Part shown: piece after piece, positions 34,467-42,566 of the stretch
How the letters are laid out: each line of letters starts with the position of its first letter
Numbering within the stretch: the stretch's first letter is position 1
Origin: Acidimicrobium ferrooxidans
GTDB lineage: Bacteria; Actinomycetota; Geothermincolia; Fen-727; Anoxymicrobiaceae
Length of the DNA stretch: 64,000 nt
Direction of reading: 5' to 3'
Assembly (NCBI GenBank): GCA_020723485.1
Contig: DYIU01000003.1
Location: 186,001 to 250,000 of the forward strand
Made by a program: the position numbers and the translations under genes
The notes under the pieces: model-generated
What the model was told of the DNA's origin: nothing
Databases searched by the model: none
What the model saw: only the letters and a program-made list of their open reading frames with translations

Positions 34467-35282
34467 TCAGTCGAGCGGCCTGCCGAACAGGTTCCGGTAC
34501 TCGAACTGGTCATGGCTGGCTATGAGGGTCACCTCGTCGAAGTGCTCCCTCATGATCCGCCTGAGCTCACCGACGCAGTGCATTGCCGCCGGGAAATCGA
34601 CGTGAGCCACGCGGCGGAAGCCCCTCACCCCGAGTGAGGGCTTGCCCCGCTGCCTGAGCTCCTCCTTGACGTAGTAAGCGTCGCCGCAGTGCAGTACCCA
34701 CCGCTCACCGGTGTCTACCGCCACCCCCGTCTGGCCGCGCGAGTGTCCCCGTAGCGGGACCAGGAGAATGCCTGGCGGAAGCCCTTCGACGTCCCTTATG
34801 CAGTCCATGCCGAACCATCTCTCGTCCGAGACCGCTTCATGGGTCACCCACTTCGGGCCGTGGGCGAAGTGGCAGGCGCGGTACCGGTCTCTCTCGCGGG
34901 CGCTTCGCGGATTCAACGCGGCTTCCCTCTCGGCGGCGAGCACGTGTACCCTCGCCTCCGGGAAGTCGCCAAGGCCCCCGGCGTGGTCGCGGTCCAGGTG
35001 GGTGCAGATGATATCGCTCACATCGGCGGGGTCCAGGCCCAGTCTCGATATCTGCCGCAAGGCGGGCTGCTCCGGGTCCGCCCGTGTGTTCAGGAGGAGC
35101 TCGCCGCGGCCGAGCCTTCCGGTGTCTGCCATGTCGGCGGTGCCGAAACCGGTGTCCACCAGCACCATCCGGCCGTCAGTCTCGACGAGCATGCAGATGG
35201 CCGGGCTGCGGTCCAGGCATGGCGCGAACGCCCCGGCGAGGCGCGGGAACATCGTACCGCAGTTCAGGTAACGGATTCTCAT
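34467..35282 (-). CDS. metallo-beta-lactamase-fold hydrolase (lactonase-like)
   Basis: 271 residues with the MBL metal motif THLDRDHAGG (HxxxDH form), a later metal histidine in VPLRGHSRGQTGVAV, HCGDAYY, and a C-terminal IASHDQFEYRNLF. The pattern resembles the N-acyl-homoserine lactonase/quorum-quenching branch, but substrate cannot be read from sequence. I start at ATG 35282 (MRIRYLNCGTMFPRL) with a G-rich site upstream; an earlier start nine codons up is possible. Nine-codon spacing suggests coexpression with the alpha/beta hydrolase upstream. Confidence 0.85.
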   Translation of the reverse strand: MRIRYLNCGTMFPRLAGAFAPCLDRSPAICMLVETDGRMVLVDTGFGTADMADTGRLGRGELLLNTRADPEQPALRQISRLGLDPADVSDIICTHLDRDHAGGLGDFPEARVHVLAAEREAALNPRSARERDRYRACHFAHGPKWVTHEAVSDERWFGMDCIRDVEGLPPGILLVPLRGHSRGQTGVAVDTGERWVLHCGDAYYVKEELRQRGKPSLGVRGFRRVAHVDFPAAMHCVGELRRIMREHFDEVTLIASHDQFEYRNLFGRPLD

Positions 35283-35318
35283 TGCCCGGCCCCCGCCTTC
35301 ATCGACCATCCCCCGCGC

Positions 35319-36341
35319 TCATCTCTCCATCATCCTCTTGACCCACGATGATATCGGTCCCACCAGCTCATCCACGTGGTCTGTCATGACCAGGTGCGGG
35401 GCGTCCGGCACGTACACGAACTCCTTCTCGCAGTTGAGCCTGTCATATACCCGGCGTATGTAGTCCTCCGGGAAGATAGTGTCACACCCGGAGTGTATGA
35501 CCATCACCGGGGTCTCGATCTCCTCGACCTTCCTTGCCATCGGGGTTGAGGAAAGCGAGTGGAGGGCGGAGAGGCTCACCGCGCTTGCGACCAGCGGGTC
35601 TTCCTTCATGAACCGGGTCAGGTCCGGTATCAAGCGGCTGGTCTCCACCTTGAGGTCGAGGTACAGGGAGACCGGTGTCATGAGCATGCCCAGGGGCGAA
35701 TCCACGACCGGCTTCAGGATGCCGAGAAAAGGCATCAGGGGTTTGAACATCACCGGCCACCTGGTTATGCGCTCGTTGTCGGGCTCGTCCGGGGCGATGA
35801 CGTTGTGGCATACCGCCGCTTTCAGGCGCGGGCTCGCGGCGGCGCAGTAGAAGGCGACCATCCCGCCCTGGCTCGAGCCCGAGACCGCGACGCGCTCGCC
35901 GTAGGTATCGGCGGCGTAGTCGATGACAGCCATCGCGTCATCCACGACCTGCCCGAGGGTGTACACCCCCCGCTTGCCGGTACTCATGCCGTGACCGCGG
36001 GGGTCGAACCCCACCACGTTGAACCCCAGCCTGCTCAACTTGTACATGTACTCCGTGTAGATAAGAGCGTAGACGCTCGTGCCCGGCACGAAGACCATCA
36101 CCGGGTCACCCGGACCGCTCTCGAAGTGATACACGGCCAGCGTGCGCCCGCTCAACTCGAGGGTGTCCGCGCTCCAGGTCCCGTACAGCTCGCCGAGTCC
36201 CAGGTCCTCGAGGAGAGACCGTGTGTATGCAAGTGCTTCTTCTTCGGTGGGGACGACCTTGTTCATCTTTGCGTAGCTGTAGCCGGCCCATCCCGCCATG
36301 CCCGCGGCCGCCGCTCCCGCCACCAACGTCCTGTTCTTCAC
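35319..36341 (-). CDS. alpha/beta-fold hydrolase with N-terminal membrane anchor
   Basis: 340 residues. A hydrophobic, glycine/alanine-rich N-terminus (about residues 5-24, LVAGAAAAGMAGWAGYSYA) looks like a signal anchor. The hydrolase core has FVPGTSVYALIY, GFDPRGHGMS, the nucleophile elbow GSSQGG, the acid in HSGCDTIFPED and histidine in PDAPHLVMTDH. GTG start with GGAGG five bases upstream. Likely an esterase or lipase; substrate unknown. Confidence 0.85.
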   Translation of the reverse strand: MKNRTLVAGAAAAGMAGWAGYSYAKMNKVVPTEEEALAYTRSLLEDLGLGELYGTWSADTLELSGRTLAVYHFESGPGDPVMVFVPGTSVYALIYTEYMYKLSRLGFNVVGFDPRGHGMSTGKRGVYTLGQVVDDAMAVIDYAADTYGERVAVSGSSQGGMVAFYCAAASPRLKAAVCHNVIAPDEPDNERITRWPVMFKPLMPFLGILKPVVDSPLGMLMTPVSLYLDLKVETSRLIPDLTRFMKEDPLVASAVSLSALHSLSSTPMARKVEEIETPVMVIHSGCDTIFPEDYIRRVYDRLNCEKEFVYVPDAPHLVMTDHVDELVGPISSWVKRMMER

Positions 36342-36483
36342 TGAGGCCTCCTCGCAGTAGCCTGGGTCCCACGCCGCGGAACCGCATGGTCGATACAGTA
36401 CAAGAAAGATATCAAGCAGGGGATGGTGAAGTCCATAATGGGGACGCTGGTGGTCCTGTCTGCGCCCGGCAACGGAAAAGCTG

Positions 36484-36741
36484 CTACGATTCGTCTCTGT
36501 TCGATTCCTCCAGGAGGGCTATTATCTCCCTGTCTTCCCGCACCCGATGGGTGGAAGTCTCCTCCCGCTCCAGGTCGGCCGTCTCCTCCCGGGTGAGCGC
36601 CCGCTCCAGGTCGATCTCGATGCCGACCTTCTCGGCCAGCTGCCTCAGGGCCCTGTCCTGCGCCTCCGCCGCCTTCTCCAGCTCGAGGATGCGGTTCTTG
36701 AAGTGCCTGAACTTTATGTCAAGCTGCTTGTCGTATGCCAT
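36484..36741 (-). CDS. small coiled-coil protein, paralogue A
   Basis: 85 residues, unrecognised family. It is charged and likely all-helical: N-terminus AYDKQLDIKFRHFKNRILEL, then EKVGIEIDLERALTREETAD, ending in a Glu-rich tail. ATG start with AGGAGGAGG upstream. It is clearly related to the gene immediately upstream (36775-37035): same AxDKQ start, same IR/LRQLAE..G.E.DL..LT.EE core. Probably a tandem duplication. Confidence 0.75.
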   Translation of the reverse strand: MAYDKQLDIKFRHFKNRILELEKAAEAQDRALRQLAEKVGIEIDLERALTREETADLEREETSTHRVREDREIIALLEESNRDES

Positions 36742-36774
36742 GCCTCCTCCTGTGCGCGTCCAGCGTGCCGGGTT

Positions 36775-37035
36775 CTACTGGGCGTCGTCCTCCTGGGCTT
36801 CCCTCAGGTATGCCTTCACTTCCTCGGAATCGAGCAGGCGCTTCGAGCTCGTCCTCGCCAGCTCCAGCGCGTACTCCTCTTCCGGGGTCAGCCTCCGCGT
36901 CAGGTCCACCTCGACACCGAGGGTCTCAGCCAATCGCCTGATGGCTCCCTCGCGGGCCGCGGAAGCTCTCTCGAGGTTGGAAAGCCGTGTCTTGAGGCGG
37001 CTGAACGTCTTTGCCGCCTGCTTGTCGAAAGCCAT
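36775..37035 (-). CDS. small coiled-coil protein, paralogue B
   Basis: 86 residues from ATG 37035 (MAFDKQAAKTFSRLKTRLSN), chosen because AGGAG lies seven bases upstream. It shares register and motifs with paralogue A (AIRRLAETLGVEVDLTRRLT). Helical and charged, without Cys or membrane segments. Function unknown. Confidence 0.75.
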   Translation of the reverse strand: MAFDKQAAKTFSRLKTRLSNLERASAAREGAIRRLAETLGVEVDLTRRLTPEEEYALELARTSSKRLLDSEEVKAYLREAQEDDAQ

Positions 37036-37214
37036 CAGAGCTCCTGTCCGCCCGACCTTGCTCACGATCCAGACTGCGTCACAGGAATTATCGAAGGGAG
37101 TAACGGAGTCCTTGAGCTGCGGGCCTGAAGCGCAACAAACGACCTGACCACATTGTGTGTGGAAGGCCGCCGATCAGGTCCTCCGGGAGGCGTGCGAGCC
37201 ATTCGGCAGAAGTA

Positions 37215-37374
37215 CCGCAGGTTTGAATAACTATATTTAACAATAGATTTCAATAATATTATTTATTGAACACCTGCCCCAGCCTCTTGGCAAATACCGG
37301 CCCGACTGCGTAATTATTGAGGTTAAAAAATAGTATTGCTATATATTGATAATTACTGAGATTCAAACCTGCGG
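37215..37374. other. AT-rich island bounded by inverted repeats
   Basis: The 14-bp sequence CCGCAGGTTTGAAT at 37215-37228 recurs inverted at 37361-37374. Between them are two strongly AT-rich arms (including a perfect palindrome TTCAATAA..TTATTGAA at 37249-37270 and ATATATTGATAATTA near 37340) around a GC-rich centre. Nothing codes here. The contrast with the surrounding composition and the paired ends suggest a small inserted element. No gene is seen in the whole 37036-37575 gap. Confidence 0.55.
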
Positions 37375-37485
37375 CGCGCAGTGGTGATTCAGACCTGCGG
37401 CGCGCGGTGGTGATTCAAACCTGCGGCGCGCGGTGGTGATTCAGACCTGCGGCGCGCGGTGGTGATTCAAACCTGCGGCGCGCGG
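37360..37485. repeat. 26-bp tandem repeat, nearly five copies
   Basis: Units start at 37360, 37386, 37412, 37438 and 37464 (last one 22 bp). Consensus GATTCARACCTGCGGCGCGC plus GGTGGT. Copies alternate strictly between CAAACC and CAGACC, so the array may have grown as 52-bp dimers. There are no spacers, so it is not a CRISPR. The first unit includes the right inverted end of the AT-rich island. Confidence 0.9.
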
Positions 37486-37575
37486 CCAAGACCGTAGACG
37501 TTGAATACGGCACGCGGCGGCCCCCACGGGGTTTCGCCCAGACTTCACCAGGGACGTAACCGCCTGGTGAGGTGA

Positions 37576-37660
37576 TGGTGGGGGAGGCTGGATTCGAACC
37601 AGCGTAGGCTGCGCCAACGGATTTACAGTCCGCCCCCTTTAACCACTCGGGCACTCCCCC
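37576..37660 (-). tRNA. trnY: tRNA-Tyr (GTA)
   Basis: Class II tRNA on the minus strand: acceptor GGGGGAG/CTCCCCC, anticodon loop CTGTAAA (anticodon GTA), a long variable arm around TTGGCGCAGCC, T-arm GCTGGTTCGAATCCAGC, encoded CCA. Length 85 nt. Confidence 0.94.
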
Positions 37661-37675
37661 TTCGCAGCGGGATGA

Positions 37676-37704
37676 ATGATAGCACCGGGCTGGGGTGCAG
37701 GCAA
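37676..37704 (-). promoter_or_regulatory. promoter of tRNA-Tyr
   Basis: Minus-strand TTGCCT (37699-37704), 17-bp spacer ending in TGC, then TATCAT (37676-37681). Predicted start near 37669, about nine bases before the mature tRNA end, as is usual for single tRNA genes. Confidence 0.6.
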
Positions 37705-37733
37705 GGAAACCGGGAGGGCTGCCCGCGGTCCGG

Positions 37734-38567
37734 CTAGAATAGGCGCTCGTCCTCCGGTGGGGGCTCGACGGTGACGACCGTGTCCCCCAAGAGGCCCCGG
37801 AGCATCCTCTCGAACGTGCGCGCGTTGGCGGGCGCCTGCCCCTTGTAGTGGTTGTTGAAGATGATGTAGGTGCGGTCCGAGCTCTCCGACAGGATCTCGA
37901 CCTTCGGGACCCACTCGGCGAGCTCAGACTCGCTGTAGAGGTAGTCGTAGCGCTCCCATGACTCGCGGCCCGAGTCCCACCAGGTGTCGTAGTTGCGCCC
38001 GTGGAAGCGCACGTACGTGACGTCCCCCGTCACCTCGACCCTGGGCGAGACGAGCCCCTCGAGTTGGGGCTCGTCCACGCAGCAGTACCCCAGGCCAAGG
38101 CGCCGCAGTTCCTCGAAGGTCGCCGGCTCCTCCCAGCCGCTGTTCCTGAACTCCACGACTGTGTCCAGGCCGTCCAGCCGCCCCGCGAGCACCTCCAGGT
38201 ATTCGCGGTTTGCCTGCGTGTTCTTGAACCCCCACGGGAACTGGACCAGCACGCAGCCGAGCTTCCCGTGGTCCTCGAGCGGCCTCAAGGCCGCGCGGAA
38301 CTCGGCGCAGACCCCCGGGCCCTCGCCTATCTCATGGGTCATCTCGCGGTTGGCCTTGACGGTGAACTGAAAATCGACGGGCGTCCGCCTCGCCATCGAG
38401 TCCAGCCTCTCGGGTGGGGGTATGGCGTAGTACGTCGAGTTTATCTCGACCACCCCGAAGTGGCGCGCGTACTCCTTCAGCATGCTCCGGGGCTGGATGT
38501 CGTCAGGATAGAACGTGGACTTCCAGTCCTTGTAGCTGAACCCGGCGGTTCCGACGAAGACGCTCAA
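37734..38567 (-). CDS. DUF72 domain protein (YecE-like)
   Basis: 277 residues, full-length DUF72: N-terminal VFVGTAGFSYKDWKSTFYPD, EINSTYYAIPPPERLDSMAR, VVEFRNSGWEEPATFEELRR, and C-terminal YIIFNNHYKGQAPANARTFE. The fold is a TIM-barrel related to UPF0759; the reaction is not established. TTG start with GGGAGG about ten bases upstream. Last gene of the minus-strand run that begins near amrS. Confidence 0.9.
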   Translation of the reverse strand: MSVFVGTAGFSYKDWKSTFYPDDIQPRSMLKEYARHFGVVEINSTYYAIPPPERLDSMARRTPVDFQFTVKANREMTHEIGEGPGVCAEFRAALRPLEDHGKLGCVLVQFPWGFKNTQANREYLEVLAGRLDGLDTVVEFRNSGWEEPATFEELRRLGLGYCCVDEPQLEGLVSPRVEVTGDVTYVRFHGRNYDTWWDSGRESWERYDYLYSESELAEWVPKVEILSESSDRTYIIFNNHYKGQAPANARTFERMLRGLLGDTVVTVEPPPEDERLF

Positions 38568-38614
38568 TGCCTGCGGGCCTCCCGGGAGTGAACGGCGGCT
38601 TCACGATAGAACAT

Positions 38615-38637
38615 GCCGACCGGAGGTCGGCGCTACA
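38615..38637. repeat. short palindrome, second copy
   Basis: GCCGACC-GGA-GGTCGGC followed by GCTACA, two bases before the stop codon of the ATPase gene. Nearly the same as the sequence behind rplQ (69-90), including orientation relative to the gene and the GCGCTACA edge. Confidence 0.5.
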
Positions 38638-38638
38638 T

Positions 38639-39070
38639 TCAGGCGCGGCGCTTCTTCTCCATGCGGACGACCGTGCCCTCCTGCTCGCTCACTATAGTCA
38701 CGGTGTCCATGAGCCCCTTGATGAGCGGGATCCCGCGCCCGTGGTTCGCCAGGGCTGGGACGGGGGTGTCAATCACCTCGCCCACGTCGAACCCCGTGCC
38801 GATATCGGATATCTCGACGGAGATGGTGTCGTGGTCGGCGGTGCACTCGAGGTGCATGTTATTGTCGGCGGGACAGGCGTGCTGGATTATGTTCTTGAGC
38901 GCCTCCTGTGCCGCGAGCGCGATGTCCTCCGCCTCATCCGCGAAGCCGTGGTCCGTCGCGAACTTGACGAGTTTAGAGCGAGCCCGGATGAGCGACTTCT
39001 TGCCGCAGGGAAGGTCCACGACCAGGTGGTGGGTCCCGTCAGGTGAGGTCTGAGAAGAACTCTTCGTCAA
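38639..39070 (-). CDS. RsbW-like serine kinase / anti-sigma ATPase
   Basis: 143 residues with a GHKL ATPase fold: N box QEALKNIIQHAC (residues 50-61), G1 DIGTGFD, and G2-like HGRGIPLIKGLMD. Such proteins bind a sigma factor and phosphorylate a STAS antagonist. The partner STAS gene overlaps its start by 32 bp. TTG start; no ATG is available. No sigma factor or PP2C phosphatase is nearby, so the target is elsewhere in the genome. Confidence 0.85.
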   Translation of the reverse strand: MTKSSSQTSPDGTHHLVVDLPCGKKSLIRARSKLVKFATDHGFADEAEDIALAAQEALKNIIQHACPADNNMHLECTADHDTISVEISDIGTGFDVGEVIDTPVPALANHGRGIPLIKGLMDTVTIVSEQEGTVVRMEKKRRA

Positions 39071-39419
39071 CGTATCCGCCTGTTACGCCTACGTCTTGGA
39101 GCGCCCGCCCCAGGTTGGGGAACACCGGAAACACCTTGTCCAGGTCGACGAGCTTGAATATCTTGAGGATGCGGGGGTTGTCCACGACGTACGCGATCTC
39201 CCCCTCTACGGACTGCACTTTCTGGAATATCTCGATCAGGCTGCCCAGCCCGCTCGAGTCGATGAAAGTGACCCTTGTCAGGTCGAGTATGAGGTCGTGC
39301 CTGCGGTCTCCCTCCAGCTTGAGGACGACCTTTCTGAACAGCGGCACCGTGTAGATGTCGAGCTCCCCCACCGGGGAGACGATGTGGTAACCCTCTTTCT
39401 CTTCTACTTCTATCTCCAA
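39039..39419 (-). CDS. STAS-domain anti-sigma factor antagonist (RsbV-like)
   Basis: 126 residues, single STAS domain: GELDIYTVPLFRKVVLKLEG then the phosphorylatable serine motif VTFIDSSGLGSLIEIFQ near residue 55. It would bind the adjacent RsbW-like kinase in its unphosphorylated form. TTG start. The C-terminal tail YVDEEFFSDLT reads into the kinase gene, implying translational coupling. Confidence 0.88.
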   Translation of the reverse strand: MEIEVEEKEGYHIVSPVGELDIYTVPLFRKVVLKLEGDRRHDLILDLTRVTFIDSSGLGSLIEIFQKVQSVEGEIAYVVDNPRILKIFKLVDLDKVFPVFPNLGRALQDVGVTGGYVDEEFFSDLT

Positions 39420-39463
39420 CGGAGAGCTTTGCCTCCCTCTTCGGGCGCCGGGGCGGGTAGTCG

Positions 39464-39814
39464 TTACTTGTTCGCCGACGAGGCCTTCACTGCGAAGGCT
39501 ATTCCCGCCAGCAGAGCGAGCAGGAGCACCAGCTTGCGCCTCTTGCGGCGCCGCTTCTTGGCGGCCTTCTTCGTGGCCTTCTTCGCGAGCTTCTTCTTGT
39601 CGCGCTTGCTGAGCGCCGTCACGGTCACCTCTTCCGCCGGGACTGCCTTGCCCTTCTTGGCCGGCTTCAGCGCCTTGCGCGCGGCTTTCTTCTCTGCCTG
39701 CTTCTCCTTGATCTTGCTCGCGAGCAGGTTGAGCACCATCGTGACCACCATACGCAGGATGACCTGGTAGATGTCCTGCTGCGCTTCGGTACCCTTCTCT
39801 TTGCGTCCCGGCAT
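39464..39814 (-). CDS. lysine-rich protein with C-terminal membrane helix
   Basis: 116 residues from ATG 39814 with AGGAGG upstream. N-terminus PGRKEKGTEAQQDIYQVILR, a hydrophobic stretch VVTMVLNLLASKIK, a very basic middle (KRDKKKLAKKATKKAAKKRR) and a C-terminal hydrophobic helix LVLLLALLAGIAFAV. No family recognised. The basic part could bind nucleic acid or acidic lipid; this is speculation. Confidence 0.7.
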   Translation of the reverse strand: MPGRKEKGTEAQQDIYQVILRMVVTMVLNLLASKIKEKQAEKKAARKALKPAKKGKAVPAEEVTVTALSKRDKKKLAKKATKKAAKKRRRKRRKLVLLLALLAGIAFAVKASSANK

Positions 39815-39855
39815 CGAGTCCTCCTGTGTGTCGGAGTGTCGCGGCAACAACGCGA

Positions 39856-40839
39856 CTATACTACAAAGGGCAGGGTGTTTCCACAGTGCGCGCACCGGTC
39901 TCCGTCGAGGCCACGCGCCCTGGTGATGTACCCGTCGCGCTCGACGACCGGCTCTCCGCAGGACGGGCAGCAGCTTGTGCCGGCGTCCTCCTCCCGGATG
40001 TTGCCCATGTAGACGTAGTCGAGCTTCTCGCGGGCCATTTCGTAGGCCCTGCGAAGGGTCGAGACCGGCGTCGGCTCGACGGTCATCTTGTAGCAGGGGT
40101 AGTAGGCCGAGAAATGGAGGGGTGTGTCCCTGCCGAGGCCGGCCACGAAGTCTATCAGCTCCCCGAGCAGCTGGTCGGAGTCGTTCATCGTGGGGATGAC
40201 GAGGTTCGTGATCTCCACGTGGCAGGAGCGCCTGGCCCTCTTGATGGTCTCGAGCACCGGCTCGAGCTTCGACTTGCACACCTTCCGGTAGAACTCGGGG
40301 TCCATCGACTTGAGGTCTATGTTCATCGCGTCCACGTACGGCACGAGCTCCTCGAACGGCTCCGGGTTGACGCTCCCGTTGGTGACCAGCACGTTCTTCA
40401 GGCCCCTGTCGCGCACCTTCTTTGCGCACTCCAGGACGAACTCGAACCATATGAGGGGCTCGTTGTATGTGTAGGCTATTCCTATGGAGCCGCCCCTGTC
40501 GGCCATGGCCGCCACCTCGTCGGACGTGATGTAGGTGCCGGAGGATTCAGTCTCTATCATCTCCCAGTTCTGGCAGAAGTCGCAGCGCTGGTTACAGCCC
40601 CTGGTGCCGATCGAGAGCACCGGTTTCCCCGGGTGGAAATGGTACAGGGGCTTCTTCTCGATAGGGTCCAGGTGCGCGGCGAGGATGTGCTCGTAGATGT
40701 CGCTGTAGAGCACGCCCTCGTGGTTGCTGCGCGCGCGGCAGAATCCCTTCTTGCCGTCCTTTATCTTGCACTCCTGCGGGCAGAGGTGGCAGTGGACCCT
40801 GCCCTCTCCCAGCTTCTCGTAGTAGGCCGCCTCTTCCAT
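39856..40839 (-). CDS. amrS: AmmeMemoRadiSam-type radical SAM enzyme
   Basis: 327 residues. N-terminal HCHLCPQECKIKDGKKGFCR, radical SAM cluster motif CNQRCDFCQNW (CxxxCxxC), and a C-terminal zinc-ribbon-like CCPSCGEP..CAHCGNT. This is the AmrS family, often found with AMMECR1 and Memo proteins (family knowledge), neither of which is in the window. The substrate is not established. It heads the minus-strand run down to the DUF72 gene. Confidence 0.9.
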   Translation of the reverse strand: MEEAAYYEKLGEGRVHCHLCPQECKIKDGKKGFCRARSNHEGVLYSDIYEHILAAHLDPIEKKPLYHFHPGKPVLSIGTRGCNQRCDFCQNWEMIETESSGTYITSDEVAAMADRGGSIGIAYTYNEPLIWFEFVLECAKKVRDRGLKNVLVTNGSVNPEPFEELVPYVDAMNIDLKSMDPEFYRKVCKSKLEPVLETIKRARRSCHVEITNLVIPTMNDSDQLLGELIDFVAGLGRDTPLHFSAYYPCYKMTVEPTPVSTLRRAYEMAREKLDYVYMGNIREEDAGTSCCPSCGEPVVERDGYITRARGLDGDRCAHCGNTLPFVV

Positions 40840-40929
40840 CAGGCTCCTCCGGCTCCCGGCGCATAACAGGTTGCAGGTGCGGTCGTTAGTATCTTCAATG
40901 CGCGGGCGCCTAACCCTGTCATGCCCACG

Positions 40930-41298
40930 TCAGTCCCCTGCGCCGTGGCCGTGCGGCTGGCTCCAGTCGAGCACGACGGAGTGTCCCTCGGGCAGGTAAC
41001 CGCCTTCGTCACTCTCGGGCGGATGAGGCTCCTTGCTGTAGCGATAAGACCTGTGCAACAGGTAAGGGAATGAGGGTGCGTACGCGGCCAGGAAGAGCCC
41101 TCCGAGGAGGAGCCACTGCCTGGACTCGAGTTCCAGGAACAATCCCAGCCTACCCGCCGCGAAATCTTCGAGGGCGAAGATGGCCAGCAGGAGATACAGG
41201 CCCACCGCCGGCGAGAAGACGATCACGAGCATCACCGCGGCGAAGGGAACCATGCCGAATATGACGTAGATGACGAGCTCTCTTCGAAGTCCGGTCAT
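40930..41298 (-). CDS. small membrane protein, unknown
   Basis: 122 residues with three predicted membrane segments (about 8-28, 30-45 and 60-80) and a hydrophilic, proline/histidine-containing C-terminus (EGHSVVLDWSQPHGHGAGD). No family recognised. ATG start. It sits between the polysaccharide deacetylase and amrS genes on the same strand. Confidence 0.65.
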   Translation of the reverse strand: MTGLRRELVIYVIFGMVPFAAVMLVIVFSPAVGLYLLLAIFALEDFAAGRLGLFLELESRQWLLLGGLFLAAYAPSFPYLLHRSYRYSKEPHPPESDEGGYLPEGHSVVLDWSQPHGHGAGD

Positions 41299-41334
41299 CG
41301 CCGCATTGCCCCCATGGGCTACATGATACCCGAA

Positions 41335-42465
41335 CTAGTTCGTGATGTCCTTGACGAAGGCGAAGTTGACGCCTGCGCCCTTAAGCTCCTTGACCATTTC
41401 GCCCACTATCGTGGGGGTGTTCGGCCTGTGCCAGTGGCAGATGCCGATGGCGGTCCCGTTTTCCCTGGCGATATCGACCAGCCGCCCGAACGCGGAGCGG
41501 ATGTACGCGGGGTCGTTCTGGTGGTCGATGAAGACCTGGTTCTTCCTCTTGGGCTGGCCGAGCGCCAGGGTGGCGGGCGTCACCTGGCTGTTCACCGAGC
41601 TGTTGCTGTCCACGATGTAGAAGCCCCTGGACTGCGCCCACTGGCACATGCTGGTCATAAGGCCCAGGTCGTCGCAGCCGAGGCCCCCCTGGTGGTTGTT
41701 GATTCCCCCGACGTAGGGGATTCCCACGACATCGGCGTCCAGCTGAGTAAACACGGCTGCGCGGTCCATGCCGACGGAGAGCTGGCCTTTTCCGGAGAAC
41801 GAGTTGGGTGGAGCGTTCTGAGTGGGGATGTGCATCATCACCTGGTAACCGGATTGGTGGAGCTGCCAGGCAAGCTCCGTGGCAACGGGCGGGTAAGGCA
41901 TCACAGAGAACGAGATAGGCGCGTCGATGGCGGTCCACTTCGCCAGGGGCTCACGGGTGTTGCCGACGTCATCGACCACGATGGCAATAGTCGGAGGGGT
42001 CTTGACTGATTTCTTCTCCTTCGGCTGCGGCGGCTCGAATGCGACCCAGCAATAAGACCCGGGCTGCTTCGAGTCCCGCGGAGGCGCGGAGCCCGCACCG
42101 GCTGCCGGTTGTGACTCGGGCGCGGCTGCCGGCTTTATGGCAGCCGGTTGTGAAGCGGGTGCCGAGGCCGGCTGAGATGAAGGCGGCCGGCTGGACGCCA
42201 CGCCCGTCGCCTCTGCACCGCTGCTGGTCGGGTTCGCGGAGGTCTTCACGGGTGAGTCCCAACGGGCAACCACGACCCCGAGGGTCACGAAAAGGGCGAC
42301 CAGCAGAACGACCGCAACCGACCAGAATATCCTGGCGCGCTTCCGCTTGAGCTCCCTTTTTCTTGCTCTGTTCGCGCGGAGTCTTGACCTCTCGTCCGGG
42401 TTTACCGGGTCAAGGAACTCCTCTTCGAATTCCCCGCTCTCCCCCGGGTCCTTGAACTCATCCAT
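41335..42465 (-). CDS. divergent polysaccharide deacetylase family protein (YibQ-like)
   Basis: 376 residues: cytoplasmic charged N-terminus, one membrane anchor (ARIFWSVAVVLLVALFVTLG, about residues 44-66), an Ala/Ser/Pro-rich linker to about 140, then the YibQ/DUF610 catalytic-like domain with IAIVVDDVGNTREPL, ISFSVMPYPP, MHIPTQ, VGGINNHQGG and ICHWHRPNT. Likely acts on cell-wall glycan outside the membrane; activity in this branch is poorly defined. ATG start. Confidence 0.88.
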   Translation of the reverse strand: MDEFKDPGESGEFEEEFLDPVNPDERSRLRANRARKRELKRKRARIFWSVAVVLLVALFVTLGVVVARWDSPVKTSANPTSSGAEATGVASSRPPSSQPASAPASQPAAIKPAAAPESQPAAGAGSAPPRDSKQPGSYCWVAFEPPQPKEKKSVKTPPTIAIVVDDVGNTREPLAKWTAIDAPISFSVMPYPPVATELAWQLHQSGYQVMMHIPTQNAPPNSFSGKGQLSVGMDRAAVFTQLDADVVGIPYVGGINNHQGGLGCDDLGLMTSMCQWAQSRGFYIVDSNSSVNSQVTPATLALGQPKRKNQVFIDHQNDPAYIRSAFGRLVDIARENGTAIGICHWHRPNTPTIVGEMVKELKGAGVNFAFVKDITN

Positions 42466-42566
42466 TTAGTCTTCCGGCGGCCGAGGGCTCCAACCCTCGC
42501 AACCAGTATAACCTCCATGCAGTCAGATGGCATTGGGATCTCGATAGTTCCACGGTACAGCCCGCC

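Noticed and set aside
37360-37485. CRISPR array
   Set aside because: The 26-bp units are directly contiguous with no spacers and no cas genes are nearby.
39815-40450. Extension of the lysine-rich gene upstream to 40450
   Set aside because: That sequence is an out-of-frame reading of amrS; a strong AGGAGG-ATG marks the true start at 39814.
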